From assembly GCA_947462335.1 (NCBI GenBank), contig OX381710.1, positions 57,916,842 through 57,980,841 on the forward strand: a stretch of 64,000 nucleotides of DNA, read 5' to 3'. Every line of letters starts with the position of its first letter. Position 1 is the stretch's first letter. This DNA is from Harmothoe impar (Eukaryota > Annelida > Polychaeta > Phyllodocida > Polynoidae). The translations under genes were made by a program, and so were the position numbers. Shown piece by piece: positions 41,751 through 56,064 of the stretch. The notes under the pieces were generated by a model. It made no database searches, was not told where the DNA came from, and saw nothing but the letters and a program-made list of their open reading frames with translations.

Positions 41751-42895
41751 GAGTTGCCGAGGTCAGTGCCAGACTATGTACAACGTTTTTCACCACAGAT
41801 GTGGTGTCCAAGCCGTACAACGGGGAACGCGTGTCCTTTGTCGGCCTCTCTTCCCACACGCATGGAGAACCTACATGGCTGATCGACCGTGAGCCGTTTT
41901 AAGCAGAGACCTAAGCTGGGGCGACTACTTTATGCCTGCTTTAAGGCGTCGAATTTGCCCGGCTGGCTTGGGAATTGTCTCCAGACTGGATTGTGCTGCC
42001 ATCTGGCGAGAAAGAGCGGAACCAGCTTTGCACCACTCCAGTGAGGGGTGTTGTCCAAGGATGATTGGCTTAAATTCAATCAGGACTATTTACCCACTGC
42101 ATCAGAGTACCCCTTAGGGTCGATGCTAATTGATCCCGATGGGTATTTAATGTTAGATTGAGCTTCCTGTGGCGAAATTGAAGCAGGGAAGTTGTTCAAA
42201 GCCATCCACTGCCACCATGCCCTGCCCACTGGCGGGGGATTGAGCAACTGACCAGCCCTCTAGACTTGTGCTCTGGTCAGACCGAAAAGGCTCTGCACAT
42301 GTATACTGAAACAGCCCAGGACCATGGATGAAATGTGAATCCATAAAGGAAATGATAGTGGCAATGCCCAATGGAGCAGTGGGGACATTTTGTTTTGCAC
42401 ATGACGTATATTATATGATATCATGCTACACAACCGTCCGTGGCAAGGAGCAGGCCTGCCCTCAGAAGGGCACTCCTGGTATTTTAGCAACGCCATGCCT
42501 GCCTGATGGCATCAGAAGTACATAGAGAGGGGTGGGAGGGGCATGCTAGGGTGGTCCTATCGTTCATGCTGGTGCCGAAAATGGAATATATACTTATACA
42601 TGGGCCTGCGTTAAGATTTACACGGTACTAGTACGGCGGACGCGCGGCTGCGGGAGCGCTACGGCCAGGGCAATGAGCGCAGTGTCGTTTCCGGGAGCTG
42701 TGCTGCGATGTGCGATTCCTTAGCTACCTGCCGGTTTTCGCGGATTCCAAATCGGACAAATATCAAGGTCTACAGAGGCGAGCGAACACGGCAGTTTGGA
42801 ATCATGGAGTCGACATTTGTGCGTGCTGCATCGACGTGCCCGGGGAACGGGGTTCGAGAGCGAGAGGTGGCTTCTCTTTACTTTGCTTTAGATGT

Positions 42896-43059
42896 CAGGG
42901 GATAGCGCGGACGTAGTCTCCCCCTAACATAACTTGCGCTCCCGAGTCATCCACATTTGGGATGATCGCAAGGGTCAACCCAACCGTAGTGCAATGGAGG
43001 GGCCTCACCCTGGGACAACTGCTGCATAGATGACGGTGTCTGCTGTGCCAGGTAAGTAT
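42896..43059 (-). ncRNA. U1-like snRNA, copy 16
   Basis: Same as copy 1 by eye. Confidence 0.88.
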
Positions 43060-44204
43060 GAGTTGCCGAGGTCAGTGCCAGACTATGTACAACGTTTTTC
43101 ACCACAGATGTGGTGTCCAAGCCGTACAACGGGGAACGCGTGTCCTTTGTCGGCCTCTCTTCCCACACGCATGGAGAACCTACATGGCTGATCGACCGTG
43201 AGCCGTTTTAAGCAGAGACCTAAGCTGGGGCGACTACTTTATGCCTGCTTTAAGGCGTCGAATTTGCCCGGCTGGCTTGGGAATTGTCTCCAGACTGGAT
43301 TGTGCTGCCATCTGGCGAGAAAGAGCGGAACCAGCTTTGCACCACTCCAGTGAGGGGTGTTGTCCAAGGATGATTGGCTTAAATTCAATCAGGACTATTT
43401 ACCCACTGCATCAGAGTACCCCTTAGGGTCGATGCTAATTGATCCCGATGGGTATTTAATGTTAGATTGAGCTTCCTGTGGCGAAATTGAAGCAGGGAAG
43501 TTGTTCAAAGCCATCCACTGCCACCATGCCCTGCCCTCTGGCGGGGGATTGAGCAACTGACCAGCCCTCTAGACTTGTGCTCTGGTCAGACCGAAAAGGC
43601 TCTGTCCATGTATACTGAAACAGCCCAGGACCATGGATGAAATGTGAATCCATAAAGGAAATGATAGTGGCAATGCCCAATGGAGCAGTGGGGACATTTT
43701 GTTTTGCACATGACGTATATTATATGATATCATGCTACACAACCGTCCGTGGCAAGGAGCAGGCCTGCCCTCAGAAGGGCACTCCTGGTATTTTAGCAAC
43801 GCCATGCCTGCCTGATGGCATCAGAAGTACATAGAGAGGGGTGGGAGGGGCATGCTAGGGTGGTCCTATCGTTCATGCTGGTGCCGAAAATGGAATATAT
43901 ACATATACATGGGCCTGCGTTAAGATTTACACGGTACTAGTACGGCGGACGCGCGGCTGCGGGAGCGCTACGGCCAGGGCAATGAGCGCAGTGTCGTTTC
44001 CGGGAGCTGTACTGCGATGTGCGATTCCTTAGCTACCTGCGGGTTTTCGCGGATTCCAAATCGGACAAATATCAAGGTCTACAGAGGCGAGCGAACACGG
44101 CAGTTTGGAATCATGGAGTCGACATTTGTGCGTGCTGCATCGACGTGCCCGGGGAACGGGGTTCGAGAGCGAGAGGTGGCTTCTCTTTACTTTGCTTTAG
44201 ATGT

Positions 44205-44368
44205 CAGGGGATAGCGCGGACGTAGTCTCCCCCTAACATAACTTGCGCTCCCGAGTCATCCACATTTGGGATGATCGCAAGGGTCAACCCAACCGTAGTG
44301 CAATGGAGGGGCCTCACCCTGGGACAACTGCTGCATAGATGACGGTGTCTGCTGTGCCAGGTAAGTAT
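44205..44368 (-). ncRNA. U1-like snRNA, copy 17
   Basis: Same as copy 1 by eye. Confidence 0.88.
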
Positions 44369-45513
44369 GAGTTGCCGAGGTCAGTGCCAGACTATGTACA
44401 ACGTTTTTCACCACAGATGTGGTGTCCAAGCCGTACAACGGGGAACGCGTGTCCTTTGTCGGCCTCTCTTCCCACACGCATGGAGAACCTACATGGCTGA
44501 TCGACCGTGAGCCGTTTTAAGCAGAGACCTAAGCTGGGGCGACTACTTTATGCCTGCTTTAAGGCGTCGAATTTGCCCGGCTGGCTTGGGAATTGTCTCC
44601 AGACTGGATTGTGCTGCCATCTGGCGAGAAAGAGCGGAACCAGCTTTGCACCACTCCAGTGAGGGGTGTTGTCCAAGGATGATTGGCTTAAATTCAATCA
44701 GGACTATTTACCCACTGCATCAGAGTACCCCTTAGGGTCGATGTTAATTGATCCCGATGGGTATTTAATGTTAGATTGAGCTTCCTGTGGCGAAATTGAA
44801 GCAGGGAAGTTGTTCAAAGCCATCCACTGCCACCATGCCCTGCCCTCTGGCGGGGGATTGAGCAACTGACCAGCTCTCTAGACTTGTGCTCTGGTCAGAC
44901 CGAAAAGGCTCTGTACATGTATACTGAAACAGCCCAGGACCATGGATGAAATGTGAATCCATAAAGGAAATGATAGTGGCAATGCCCAATGGAGCAGTGG
45001 GGACATTTTGTTTTGCACATGACGTATATTATATGATATCATGCTACACAACCGTCCGTGGCAAGGAGCAGGCCTGCCCTCAGAAGGGCACTCCTGGTAT
45101 TTTAGCAACGCCATGCCTGCCTGATGGCATCAGAAGTACATAGAGAGGGGTGGGAGGGGCATGCTAGGGTGGTCCTATCGTTCATGCTGGTGCCGAAAAT
45201 GGAATATATACATATACATGGGCCTGCGTTAAGATTTACACGGTACTAGTACGGCGGACGCGCGGCTGCGGGAGCGCTACGGCCAGGGCAATGAGCGCAG
45301 TGTCGTCTCCGGGAGCTGTGCTGCGATGTGCGATTCCTTAGCTACCTGCCGGTTTTCGCGGATTCCAAATCGGACAAATATCAAGGTCTACAGAGGCGAG
45401 CGAACACGGCAGTTTGGAATCATGGAGTCGACATTTGTGCGTGCTGCATCGACGTGCCCGGGGAACGGGGTTCGAGAGCGAGAGGTGGCTTCTCTTTACT
45501 TTGCTTTAGATGT

Positions 45514-45677
45514 CAGGGGATAGCGCGGACGTAGTCTCCCCCTAACATAACTTGCGCTCCCGAGTCATCCACATTTGGGATGATCGCAAGGGTCAACCCA
45601 ACCGTAGTGCAATGGAGGGGCCTCACCCTGGGACAACTGCTGCATAGATGACGGTGTCTGCTGTGCCAGGTAAGTAT
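45514..45677 (-). ncRNA. U1-like snRNA, copy 18
   Basis: Same as copy 1 by eye. Confidence 0.88.
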
Positions 45678-46822
45678 GAGTTGCCGAGGTCAGTGCCAGA
45701 CTATGTACAACGTTTTTCACCACAGATGTGGTGTCCAAGCCGTACAACGGGGAACGCGTGTCCTTTGTCGGCCTCTCTTCCCACACGCATGGAGAACCTA
45801 CATGGCTGATCGACCGTGAGCCGTTTTAAGCAGAGACCTAAGCTGGGGCGACTACTTTATGCCTGCTTTAAGGCGTCGAATTTGCCCGGCTGGCTTGGGA
45901 ATTGTCTCCAGACTGGATTGTGCTGCCATCTGGCGAGAAAGAGCAGAACCAGCTTTGCACCACTCCAGTGAGGGGTGTTGTCCAAGGATGATTGGCTTAA
46001 ATTCAATCAGGACTATTTACCCACTGCATCAGAGTACCCCTTAGGGTCGATGCTAATTGATCCCGATGGGTATTTAATGTTAGATTGAGCTTCCTGTGGC
46101 GAAATTGAAGCAGGGAAGTTGTTCAAAGCCATCCACTGCCACCATGCCCTGCCCTCTGGCGGGGGATTGAGCAACTGACCAGCCCTCTAGACTTGTGCTC
46201 TGGTCAGACCGAAAAGGCTCTGTACATGTATACTGAAACAGCCCAGGACCATGGATGAAATGTGAATCCATAAAGGAAATGATAGTGGCAATGCCCAATG
46301 GAGCAGTGGGGACATTTTGTTTTGCACATGACGTATATTATATGATATCATGCTACACAACCGTCCGTGGCAAGGAGCAGGCCTGCCCTCAGAAGGGCAC
46401 TCCTGGTATTTTAGCAATGCCATGCCTGCCTGATGGCATCAGAAGTACATAGAGAGGGGTGGGAGGGGCATGCTAGGGTGGTCCTATCGTTCATGCTGGT
46501 GCCGAAAATGGAATATATACATATACATGGGCCTGCGTTAAGATTTACACGGTACTAGTACGGCGGACGCGCGGCTGCGGGAGCGCTACGGCCAGGGCAA
46601 TGAGCGCAGTGTCGTTTCCGGGAGCTGTGCTGCGATGTGCGATTCCTTAGCTACCTGCCGGTTTTCGCGGATTCCAAATCGGACAAATATCAAGGTCTAC
46701 AGAGGCGAGCGAACACGGCAGTTTGGAATCATGGAGTCGACATTTGTGCGTGCTGCATCGACGTGCCCGGGGAACGGGGTTCGAGAGCGAGAGGTGGCTT
46801 CTCTTTACTTTGCTTTAGATGT

Positions 46823-46986
46823 CAGGGGATAGCGCGGACGTAGTCTCCCCCTAACATAACTTGCGCTCCCGAGTCATCCACATTTGGGATGATCGCAAGG
46901 GTCAACCCAACCGTAGTGCAATGGAGGGGCCTCACCCTGGGACAACTGCTGCATAGATGACGGTGTCTGCTGTGCCAGGTAAGTAT
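46823..46986 (-). ncRNA. U1-like snRNA, copy 19
   Basis: Same as copy 1 by eye; one upstream change (gtcggcc to gtaggcc near 47079). Confidence 0.88.
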
Positions 46987-48131
46987 GAGTTGCCGAGGTC
47001 AGTGCCAGACTATGTACAACGTTTTTCACCACAGATGTGGTGTCCAAGCCGTACAACGGGGAACGCGTGTCCTTTGTAGGCCTCTCTTCCCACACGCATG
47101 GAGAACCTACATGGCTGATCGACCGTGAGCCGTTTTAAGCAGAGACCTAAGCTGGGGCGACTACTTTATGCCTGCTTTAAGGCGTCGAATTTGCCCGGCT
47201 GGCTTGGGAATTGTCTCCAGACTGGATTGTGCTGCCATCTGGCGAGAAAGAGCGGAACCAGCTTTGCACCACTCCAGTGAGGGGTGTTGTCCAAGGATGA
47301 TTGGCTTAAATTCAATCAGGACTATTTACCCACTGCATCAGAGTACCCCTTAGGGTCGATGCTAATTGATCCCGATGGGTATTTAATGTTAGATTGAGCT
47401 TCCTGTGGCGAAATTGAAGCAGGGAAGTTGTTCAAAGCCATCCACTGCCACCATGCCCTGCCCTCTGGCGGGGGATTGAGCAACTGACCAGCCCTCTAGA
47501 CTTGTGCTCTGGTCAGACCGAAAAGGCTCTGTACATGTATACTGAAACAGCCCAGGACCATGGATGAAATGTGAATCCATAAAGGAAATGATAGTGGCAA
47601 TGCCCAATGGAGCAGTGGGGACATTTTGTTTTGCACATGACGTATATTATATGATATCATGCTACACAACCGTCCGTGGCAAGGAGCAGGCCTGCCCTCA
47701 GAAGGGCACTCCTGGTATTTTAGCAACGCCATGCCTGCCTGATGGCATCAGAAGTACATAGAGAGGGGTGGGAGGGGCATGCTAGGGTGGTCCTATCGTT
47801 CATGCTGGTGCCGAAAATGGAATATATACATATACATGGGCCTGCGTTAAGATTTACACGGTACTAGTACGGCGGACGCGCGGCTGCGGGAGCGCTACGG
47901 CCAGGGCAATGAGCGCAGTGTCGTTTCCGGGAGCTGTACTGCGATGTGCGATTCCTTAGCTACCTGCCGGTTTTCGCGGATTCCAAATCGGACAAATATC
48001 AAGGTCTACAGAGGCGAGCGAACACGGCAGTTTGGAATCATGGAGTCGACATTTGTGCGTGCTGCATCGACGTGCCCGGGGAACGGGGTTCGAGAGCGAG
48101 AGGTGGCTTCTCTTTACTTTGCTTTAGATGT

Positions 48132-48295
48132 CAGGGGATAGCGCGGACGTAGTCTCCCCCTAACATAACTTGCGCTCCCGAGTCATCCACATTTGGGATG
48201 ATCGCAAGGGTCAACCCAACCGTAGTGCAATGGAGGGGCCTCACCCTGGGACAACTGCTGCATAGATGACGGTGTCTGCTGTGCCAGGTAAGTAT
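48132..48295 (-). ncRNA. U1-like snRNA, copy 20
   Basis: Same as copy 1 by eye. Confidence 0.88.
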
Positions 48296-49440
48296 GAGTT
48301 GCCGAGGTCAGTGCCAGACTATGTACAACGTTTTTCACCACAGATGTGGTGTCCAAGCCGTACAACGGGGAACGCGTGTCCTTTGTCGGCCTCTCTTCCC
48401 ACACGCATGGAGAACCTACATGGCTGATCGACCGTGAGCCGTTTTAAGCAGAGACCTAAGCTGGGGCGACTACTTTATGCCTGCTTTAAGGCGTCGAATT
48501 TGCCCGGCTGGCTTGGGAATTGTCTCCAGACTGGATTGTGCTGCCATCTGGCGAGAAAGAGCGGAACCAGCTTTGCACCACTCCAGTGAGGGGTGTTGTC
48601 CAAGGATGATTGGCTTAAATTCAATCAGGACTATTTACCCACTGCATCAGAGTACCCCTTAGGGTCGATGCTAATTGATCCCGATGGGTATTTAATGTTA
48701 GATTGAGCTTCCTGTGGCGAAATTGAAGCAGGGAAGTTGTTCAAAGCCATCCACTGCCACCATGCCCTGCCCTCTGGCGGGGGATTGAGCAACTGACCAG
48801 CTCTCTAGACTTGTGCTCTGGTCAGACCGAAAAGGCTCTGTACATGTATACTGAAACAGCCCAGGACCATGGATGAAATGTGAATCCATAAAGGAAATGA
48901 TAGTGGCAATGCCCAATGGAGCAGTGGGGACATTTTGTTTTGCACATGACGTATATTATATGATATCATGCTACACAACCGTCCGTGGCAAGGAGCAGGC
49001 CTGCCCTCAGAAGGGCACTCCTGGTATTTTAGCAACGCCATGCCTGCCTGATGGCATCAGAAGTACATAGAGAGGGGTGGGAGGGGCATGCTAGGGTGGT
49101 CCTATCGTTCATGCTGGTGCCGAAAATGGAATATATACATATACATGGGCCTGCGTTAAGATTTACACGGTACTAGTACGGCGGACGCGCGGCTGCGGGA
49201 GCGCTACGGCCAGGGTAATGAGCGCAGTGTCGTTTCCGGGAGCTGTGCTGCGATGTGCGATTCCTTAGCTACCTGCCGGTTTTCGCGGATTCCAAATCGG
49301 ACAAATATCAAGGTCTACAGAGGCGAGGGAACACGGCAGTTTGGAATCATGGAGTCGACATTTGTGCGTGCTGCATCGACGTGCCCGGGGAACGGGGTTC
49401 GAGAGCGAGAGGTGGCTTCTCTTTACTTTGCTTTAGATGT

Positions 49441-49604
49441 CAGGGGATAGCGCGGACGTAGTCTCCCCCTAACATAACTTGCGCTCCCGAGTCATCCACA
49501 TTTGGGATGATCGCAAGGGTCAACCCAACCGTAGTGCAATGGAGGGGCCTCACCCTGGGACAACTGCTGCATAGATGACGGTGTCTGCTGTGCCAGGTAA
49601 GTAT
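49441..49604 (-). ncRNA. U1-like snRNA, copy 21
   Basis: Same as copy 1 by eye. Confidence 0.88.
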
Positions 49605-50749
49605 GAGTTGCCGAGGTCAGTGCCAGACTATGTACAACGTTTTTCACCACAGATGTGGTGTCCAAGCCGTACAACGGGGAACGCGTGTCCTTTGTCGGCC
49701 TCTCTTCCCACACGCATGGAGAACCTACATGGCTGATCGACCGTGAGCCGTTTTAAGCAGAGACCTAAGCTGGGGCGACTACTTTATGCCTGCTTTAAGG
49801 CGTCGAATTTGCCCGGCTGGCTTGGGAATTGTCTCCAGACTGGATTGTGCTGCCATCTGGCGAGAAAGAGCGGAACCAGCTTTGCACCACTCCAGTGAGG
49901 GGTGTTGTCCAAGGATGATTGGCTTAAATTCAATCAGGACTATTTACCCACTGCATCAGAGTACCCCTTAGGGTCGATGCTAATTGATCCCGATGGGTAT
50001 TTAATGTTAGATTGAGCTTCCTGTGGCGAAATTGAAGCAGGGAAGTTGTTCAAAGCCATCCACTGCCACCATGCCCTGCCCTCTGGCGGGGGATTGAGCA
50101 ACTGACCAGCTCTCTAGACTTGTGCTCTGGTCAGACCGAAAAGGCTCTGTACATGTATACTGAAACAGCCCAGGACCATGGATGAAATGTGAATCCATAA
50201 AGGAAATGATAGTGGCAATGCCCAATGGAGCAGTGGGGACATTTTGTTTTGCACATGACGTATATTATATGATATCATGCTACACAACCGTCCGTGGCAA
50301 GGAGCAGGCCTGCCCTCAGAAGGGCACTCCTGGTATTTTAGCAACGCCATGCCTGCCTGATGGCATCAGAAGTACATAGAGAGGGGTGGGAGGGGCATGC
50401 TAGGGTGGTCCTATCGTTCATGCTGGTGCCGAAAATGGAATATATACATATACATGGGCCTGCGTTAAGATTTACACGGTACTAGTACGGCGGACGCGCG
50501 GCTGCGGGAGCGCTACGGCCAGGGTAATGAGCGCAGTGTCGTTTCCGGGAGCTGTGCTGCGATGTGCGATTCCTTAGCTACCTGCCGGTTTTCGCGGATT
50601 CCAAATCGGACAAATATCAAGGTCTACAGAGGCGAGCGAACACGGCAGTTTGGAATCATGGAGTCGACATTTGTGCGTGCTGCATCGACGTGCCCGGGGA
50701 ACGGGGTTCGAGAGCGAGAGGTGGCTTCTCTTTACTTTGCTTTAGATGT

Positions 50750-50913
50750 CAGGGGATAGCGCGGACGTAGTCTCCCCCTAACATAACTTGCGCTCCCGAG
50801 TCATCCACATTTGGGATGATCGCAAGGGTCAACCCAACCGTAGTGCAATGGAGGGGCCTCACCCTGGGACAACTGCTGCATAGATGACGGTGTCTGCTGT
50901 GCCAGGTAAGTAT
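50750..50913 (-). ncRNA. U1-like snRNA, copy 22
   Basis: Same as copy 1 by eye. Confidence 0.88.
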
Positions 50914-52058
50914 GAGTTGCCGAGGTCAGTGCCAGACTATGTACAACGTTTTTCACCACAGATGTGGTGTCCAAGCCGTACAACGGGGAACGCGTGTCCT
51001 TTGTCGGCCTCTCTTCCCACACGCATGGAGAACCTACATGGCTGATCGACCGTGAGCCGTTTTAAGCAGAGACCTAAGCTGGGGCGACTACTTTATGCCT
51101 GCTTTAAGGCGTCGAATTTGCCCGGCTGGCTTGGGAATTGTCTCCAGACTGGATTGTGCTGCCATCTGGCGAGAAAGAGCGGAACCAGCTTTGCACCACT
51201 CCAGTGAGGGGTGTTGTCCAAGGATGATTGGCTTAAATTCAATCAGGACTATTTACCCACTGCATCAGAGTACCCCTTAGGGTCGATGCTAATTGATCCC
51301 GATGGGTATTTAATGTTAGATTGAGCTTCCTGTGGCGAAATTGAAGCAGGGAAGTTGTTCAAAGCCATCCACTGCCACCATGCCCTGCCCTCTGGCGGGG
51401 GATTGAGCAACTGACCAGCCCTCTAGACTTGTGCTCTGGTCAGACCGAAAAGGCTCTGTACATGTATACTGAAACAGCCCAGGACCATGGATGAAATGTG
51501 AATCCATAAAGGAAATGATAGTGGCAATGCCCAATGGAGCAGTGGGGACATTTTGTTTTGCACATGACGTATATTATATGATATCATGCTACACAACCGT
51601 CCGTGGCAAGGAGCAGGCCTGCCCTCAGAAGGGCACTCCTGGTATTTTAGCAACGCCATGCCTGCCTGATGGCATCAGAAGTACATAGAGAGGGGTGGGA
51701 GGGGCATGCTAGGGTGGTCCTATCGTTCATGCTGGTGCCGAAAATGGAATATATACATATACATGGGCCTGCGTTAAGATTTACACGGTACTAGTACGGC
51801 GGACGCGCGGCTGCGGGAGCGCTACGGCCAGGGCAATGAGCGCAGTGTCGTTTCCGGGAGCTGTGCTGCGATGTGCGATTCCTTAGCTACCTGCCGGTTT
51901 TCGCGGATTCCAAATCGGACAAATATCAAGGTCTACAGAGGCGAGCGAACACGGCAGTTTGGAATCATGGAGTCGACATTTGTGCGTGCTGCATCGACGT
52001 GCCCGGGGAACGGGGTTCGAGAGCGAGAGGTGGCTTCTCTTTACTTTGCTTTAGATGT

Positions 52059-52222
52059 CAGGGGATAGCGCGGACGTAGTCTCCCCCTAACATAACTTGC
52101 GCTCCCGAGTCATCCACATTTGGGATGATCGCAAGGGTCAACCCAACCGTAGTGCAATGGAGGGGCCTCACCCTGGGACAACTGCTGCATAGATGACGGT
52201 GTCTGCTGTGCCAGGTAAGTAT
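52059..52222 (-). ncRNA. U1-like snRNA, copy 23
   Basis: RNA same as copy 1; a 1-base insertion (extra G at about 52261) falls in the candidate PSE about 40 bp upstream. Confidence 0.88.
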
Positions 52223-53368
52223 GAGTTGCCGAGGTCAGTGCCAGACTATGTACAACGTTTGTTCACCACAGATGTGGTGTCCAAGCCGTACAACGGGGAA
52301 CGCGTGTCCTTTGTCGGCCTCTCTTCCCACACGCATGGAGAACCTACATGGCTGATCGACCGTGAGCCGTTTTAAGCAGAGACCTAAGCTGGGGCGACTA
52401 CTTTATGCCTGCTTTAAGGCGTCGAATTTGCCCGGCTGGCTTGGGAATTGTCTCCAGACTGGATTGTGCTGCCATCTGGCGAGAAAGAGCGGAACCAGCT
52501 TTGCACCACTCCAGTGAGGGGTGTTGTCCAAGGATGATTGGCTTAAATTCAATCAGGACTATTTACCCACTGCATCAGAGTACCCCTTAGGGTCGATGCT
52601 AATTGATCCCGATGGGTATTTAATGTTAGATTGAGCTTCCTGTGGCGAAATTGAAGCAGGGAAGTTGTTCAAAGCCATCCACTGCCACCATGCCCTGCCC
52701 TCTGGCGGGGGATTGAGCAACTGACCAGCCCTCTAGACTTGTGCTCTGGTCAGACCGAAAAGGCTCTGTCCATGTATACTGAAACAGCCCAGGACCATGG
52801 ATGAAATGTGAATCCATAAAGGAAATGATAGTGGCAATGCCCAATGGAGCAGTGGGGACATTTTGTTTTGCACATGACGTATATTATATGATATCATGCT
52901 ACACAACCGTCCGTGGCAAGGAGCAGGCCTGCCCTCAGAAGGGCACTCCTGGTATTTTAGCAACGCCATGCCTGCCTGATGGCATCAGAAGTACATAGAG
53001 AGGGGTGGGAGGGGCATGCTAGGGTGGTCCTATCATTCATGCTGGTGCCGAAAATGGAATATATACATATACATGGGCCTGCGTTAAGATTTACACGGTA
53101 CTAGTACGGCGGACGCGCGGCTGCGGGAGCGCTACGGCCAGGGCAATGAGCGCAGTGTCGTTTCCGGGAGCTGTGCTGCGATGTGCGATTCCTTAGCTAC
53201 CTGCCGGTTTTCGCGGATTCCAAATCGGACAAATATCAAGGTCTACAGAGGCGAGCGAACACGGCAGTTTGGAATCATGGAGTCGACATTTGTGCGTGCT
53301 GCATCGACGTGCCCGGGGAACGGGGTTCGAGAGCGAGAGGTGGCTTCTCTTTACTTTGCTTTAGATGT

Positions 53369-53532
53369 CAGGGGATAGCGCGGACGTAGTCTCCCCCTAA
53401 CATAACTTGCGCTCCCGAGTCATCCACATTTGGGATGATCGCAAGGGTCAACCCAACCGTAGTGCAATGGAGGGGCCTCACCCTGGGACAACAGCTGCAT
53501 AGATGACGGTGTCTGCTGTGCCAGGTAAGTAT
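53369..53532 (-). ncRNA. U1-like snRNA, copy 24
   Basis: One change in the RNA, A40 to T, on the 3' side of stem-loop I. Confidence 0.88.
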
Positions 53533-54677
53533 GAGTTGCCGAGGTCAGTGCCAGACTATGTACAACGTTTTTCACCACAGATGTGGTGTCCAAGCCGTAC
53601 AACGGGGAACGCGTGTCCTTTGTCGGCCTCTCTTCCCACACGCATGGAGAACCTACATGGCTGATCGACCGTGAGCCGTTTTAAGCAGAGACCTAAGCTG
53701 GGGCGACTACTTTATGCCTGCTTTAAGGCGTCGAATTTGCCCGGCTGGCTTGGGAATTGTCTCCAGACTGGATTGTGCTGCCATCTGGCGAGAAAGAGCG
53801 GAACCAGCTTTGCACCACTCCAGTGAGGGGTGTTGTCCAAGGATGATTGGCTTAAATTCAATCAGGACTATTTACCCACTGCATCAGAGTACCCCTTAGG
53901 GTCGATGCTAATTGATCCCGATGGGTATTTAATGTTAGATTGAGCTTCCTGTGGCGAAATTGAAGCAGGGAAGTTGTTCAAAGCCATCCACTGCCACCAT
54001 GCCCTGCCCTCTGGCGGGGGATTGAGCAACTGACCAGCCCTCTAGACTTGTGCTCTGGTCAGACCGAAAAGGCTCTGTACATGTATACTGAAACAGCCCA
54101 GGACCATGGATGAAATGTGAATCCATAAAGGAAATGATAGTGGCAATGCCCAATGGAGCAGTGGGGACATTTTGTTTTGCACATGACGTATATTATATGA
54201 TATCATGCTACACAACCGTCCGTGGCAAGGAGCAGGCCTGCCCTCAGAAGGGCACTCCTGGTATTTTAGCAACGCCATGCCTGCCTGATGGCATCAGAAG
54301 TACATAGAGAGGGGTGGGAGGGGCATGCTAGGGTGGTCCTATCGTTCATGCTGGTGCCGAAAATGGAATATATACATATACATGGGCCTGCGTTAAGATT
54401 TACACGGTACTAGTACGGCGGACGCGCGGCTGCGGGAGCGCTACGGCCAGGGCAATGAGCGCAGTGTCGTTTCCGGGAGCTGTGCTGCGATGTGCGATTC
54501 CTTAGCTACCTGCCGGTTTTCGCGGATTCCAAATCGGACAAATATCAAGGTCTACAGAGGCGAGCGAACACGGCAGTTTGGAATCATGGAGTCGACATTT
54601 GTGCGTGCTGCATCGACGTGCCCGGGGAACGGGGTTTGAGAGCGAGAGGTGGCTTCTCTTTACTTTGCTTTAGATGT

Positions 54678-54841
54678 CAGGGGATAGCGCGGACGTAGTC
54701 TCCCCCTAACATAACTTGCGCTCCCGAGTCATCCACATTTGGGATGATCGCAAGGGTCAACCCAACCGTAGTGCAATGGAGGGGCCTCACCCTGGGACAA
54801 CTGCTGCATAGATGACGGTGTCTGCTGTGCCAGGTAAGTAT
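54678..54841 (-). ncRNA. U1-like snRNA, copy 25, promoter displaced by insertion
   Basis: The RNA is as copy 1, but a 78-bp insertion event about 10 bp upstream of its 5' end moves the candidate PSE away, so this copy is probably not transcribed from its normal promoter. Confidence 0.85.
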
Positions 54842-54850
54842 GAGTTGCCG

Positions 54851-54928
54851 TCTTCTTGCTTTTCACTCCGGTCCCGAAGGGACCGGCAGGCGTATATCGC
54901 CGCTAAGGCTACGCCAAATGAGTTGCCG
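54851..54928. mobile_element. 67-bp retroposon-like insertion with 11-bp duplication
   Basis: The inserted 54851-54917 is flanked by ATGAGTTGCCG at 54840-54850 and 54918-54928. It contains a perfect hairpin CCGGTCCC-GAA-GGGACCGG and a GGCGTA/TACGCC pair. Read on the minus strand it ends in the A-rich AGTGAAAAGCAAGAAGA. Long duplication plus A-rich tail suggest LINE-type retroposition of a short structured RNA. The source RNA is not recognised. Confidence 0.7.
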
Positions 54929-56064
54929 AGGTCAGTGCCAGACTATGTACAACGTTTTTCACCACAGATGTGGTGTCCAAGCCGTACAACGGGGAACGCG
55001 TGTCCTTTGTCGGCCTCTCTTCACACACGCATGGAGAACCTACATGGCTGATCGACCGTGAGCCGTTTTAAGCAGAGACCTAAGCTGGGGCGACTACTTT
55101 ATGCCTGCTTTAAGGCGTCGAATTTGCCCGGCTGGCTTGGGAATTGTCTCCAGACTGGATTGTGCTGCCATCTGGCGAGAAAGAGCGGAACCAGCTTTGC
55201 ACCACTCCAGTGAGGGGTGTTGTCCAAGGATGATTGGCTTAAATTCAATCAGGACTATTTACCCACTGCATCAGAGTACCCCTTAGGGTCGATGCTAATT
55301 GATCCCGATGGGTATTTAATGTTAGATTGAGCTTCCTGTGGCGAAATTGAAGCAGGGAAGTTGTTCAAAGCCATCCACTGCCACCATGCCCTGCCCTCTG
55401 GCGGGGGATTGAGCAACTGACCAGCCCTCTAGACTTGTGCTCTGGTCAGACCGAAAAGGCTCTGTACATGTATACTGAAACAGCCCAGGACCATGGATGA
55501 AATGTGAATCCATAAAGGAAATGATAGTGGCAATGCCCAATGGAGCAGTGGGGACATTTTGTTTTGCACATGACGTATATTATATGATATCATGCTACAC
55601 AACCGTCCGTGGCAAGGAGCAGGCCTGCCCTCAGAAGGGCACTCCTGGTATTTTAGCAACGCCATGCCTGCCTGATGGCATCAGAAGTACATAGAGAGGG
55701 GTGGGAGGGGCATGCTAGGGTGGTCCTATCGTTCATGCTGGTGCCGAAAATGGAATATATACATATACATGGGCCTACGTTAAGATTTACACGGTACTAG
55801 TACGGCGGACGCGCGGCTGCGGGAGCGCTACGGCCAGGGCAATGAGCGCAGTGTCGTTTCCGGGAGCTGTGCTGCGATGTGCGATTCCTTAGCTACCTGC
55901 CGGTTTTCGCGGATTCCAAATCGGACAAATATCAAGGTCTACAGAGGCGAGCGAACACGGCAGTTTGGAATCATGGAGTCGACATTTGTGCGTGCTGCAT
56001 CGACGTGCCCGGGGAACGGGGTTCGAGAGCGAGAGGTGGCTTCTCTTTACTTTGCTTTAGATGT

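Noticed and set aside
54851..54917. Self-cleaving ribozyme (hammerhead, HDV-like or twister) in the 67-bp insert
   Set aside because: No CTGATGA/GAAA core on either strand, and I could not draw the double pseudoknot of HDV-like or the conserved loops of twister ribozymes. Only simple hairpins are supported.
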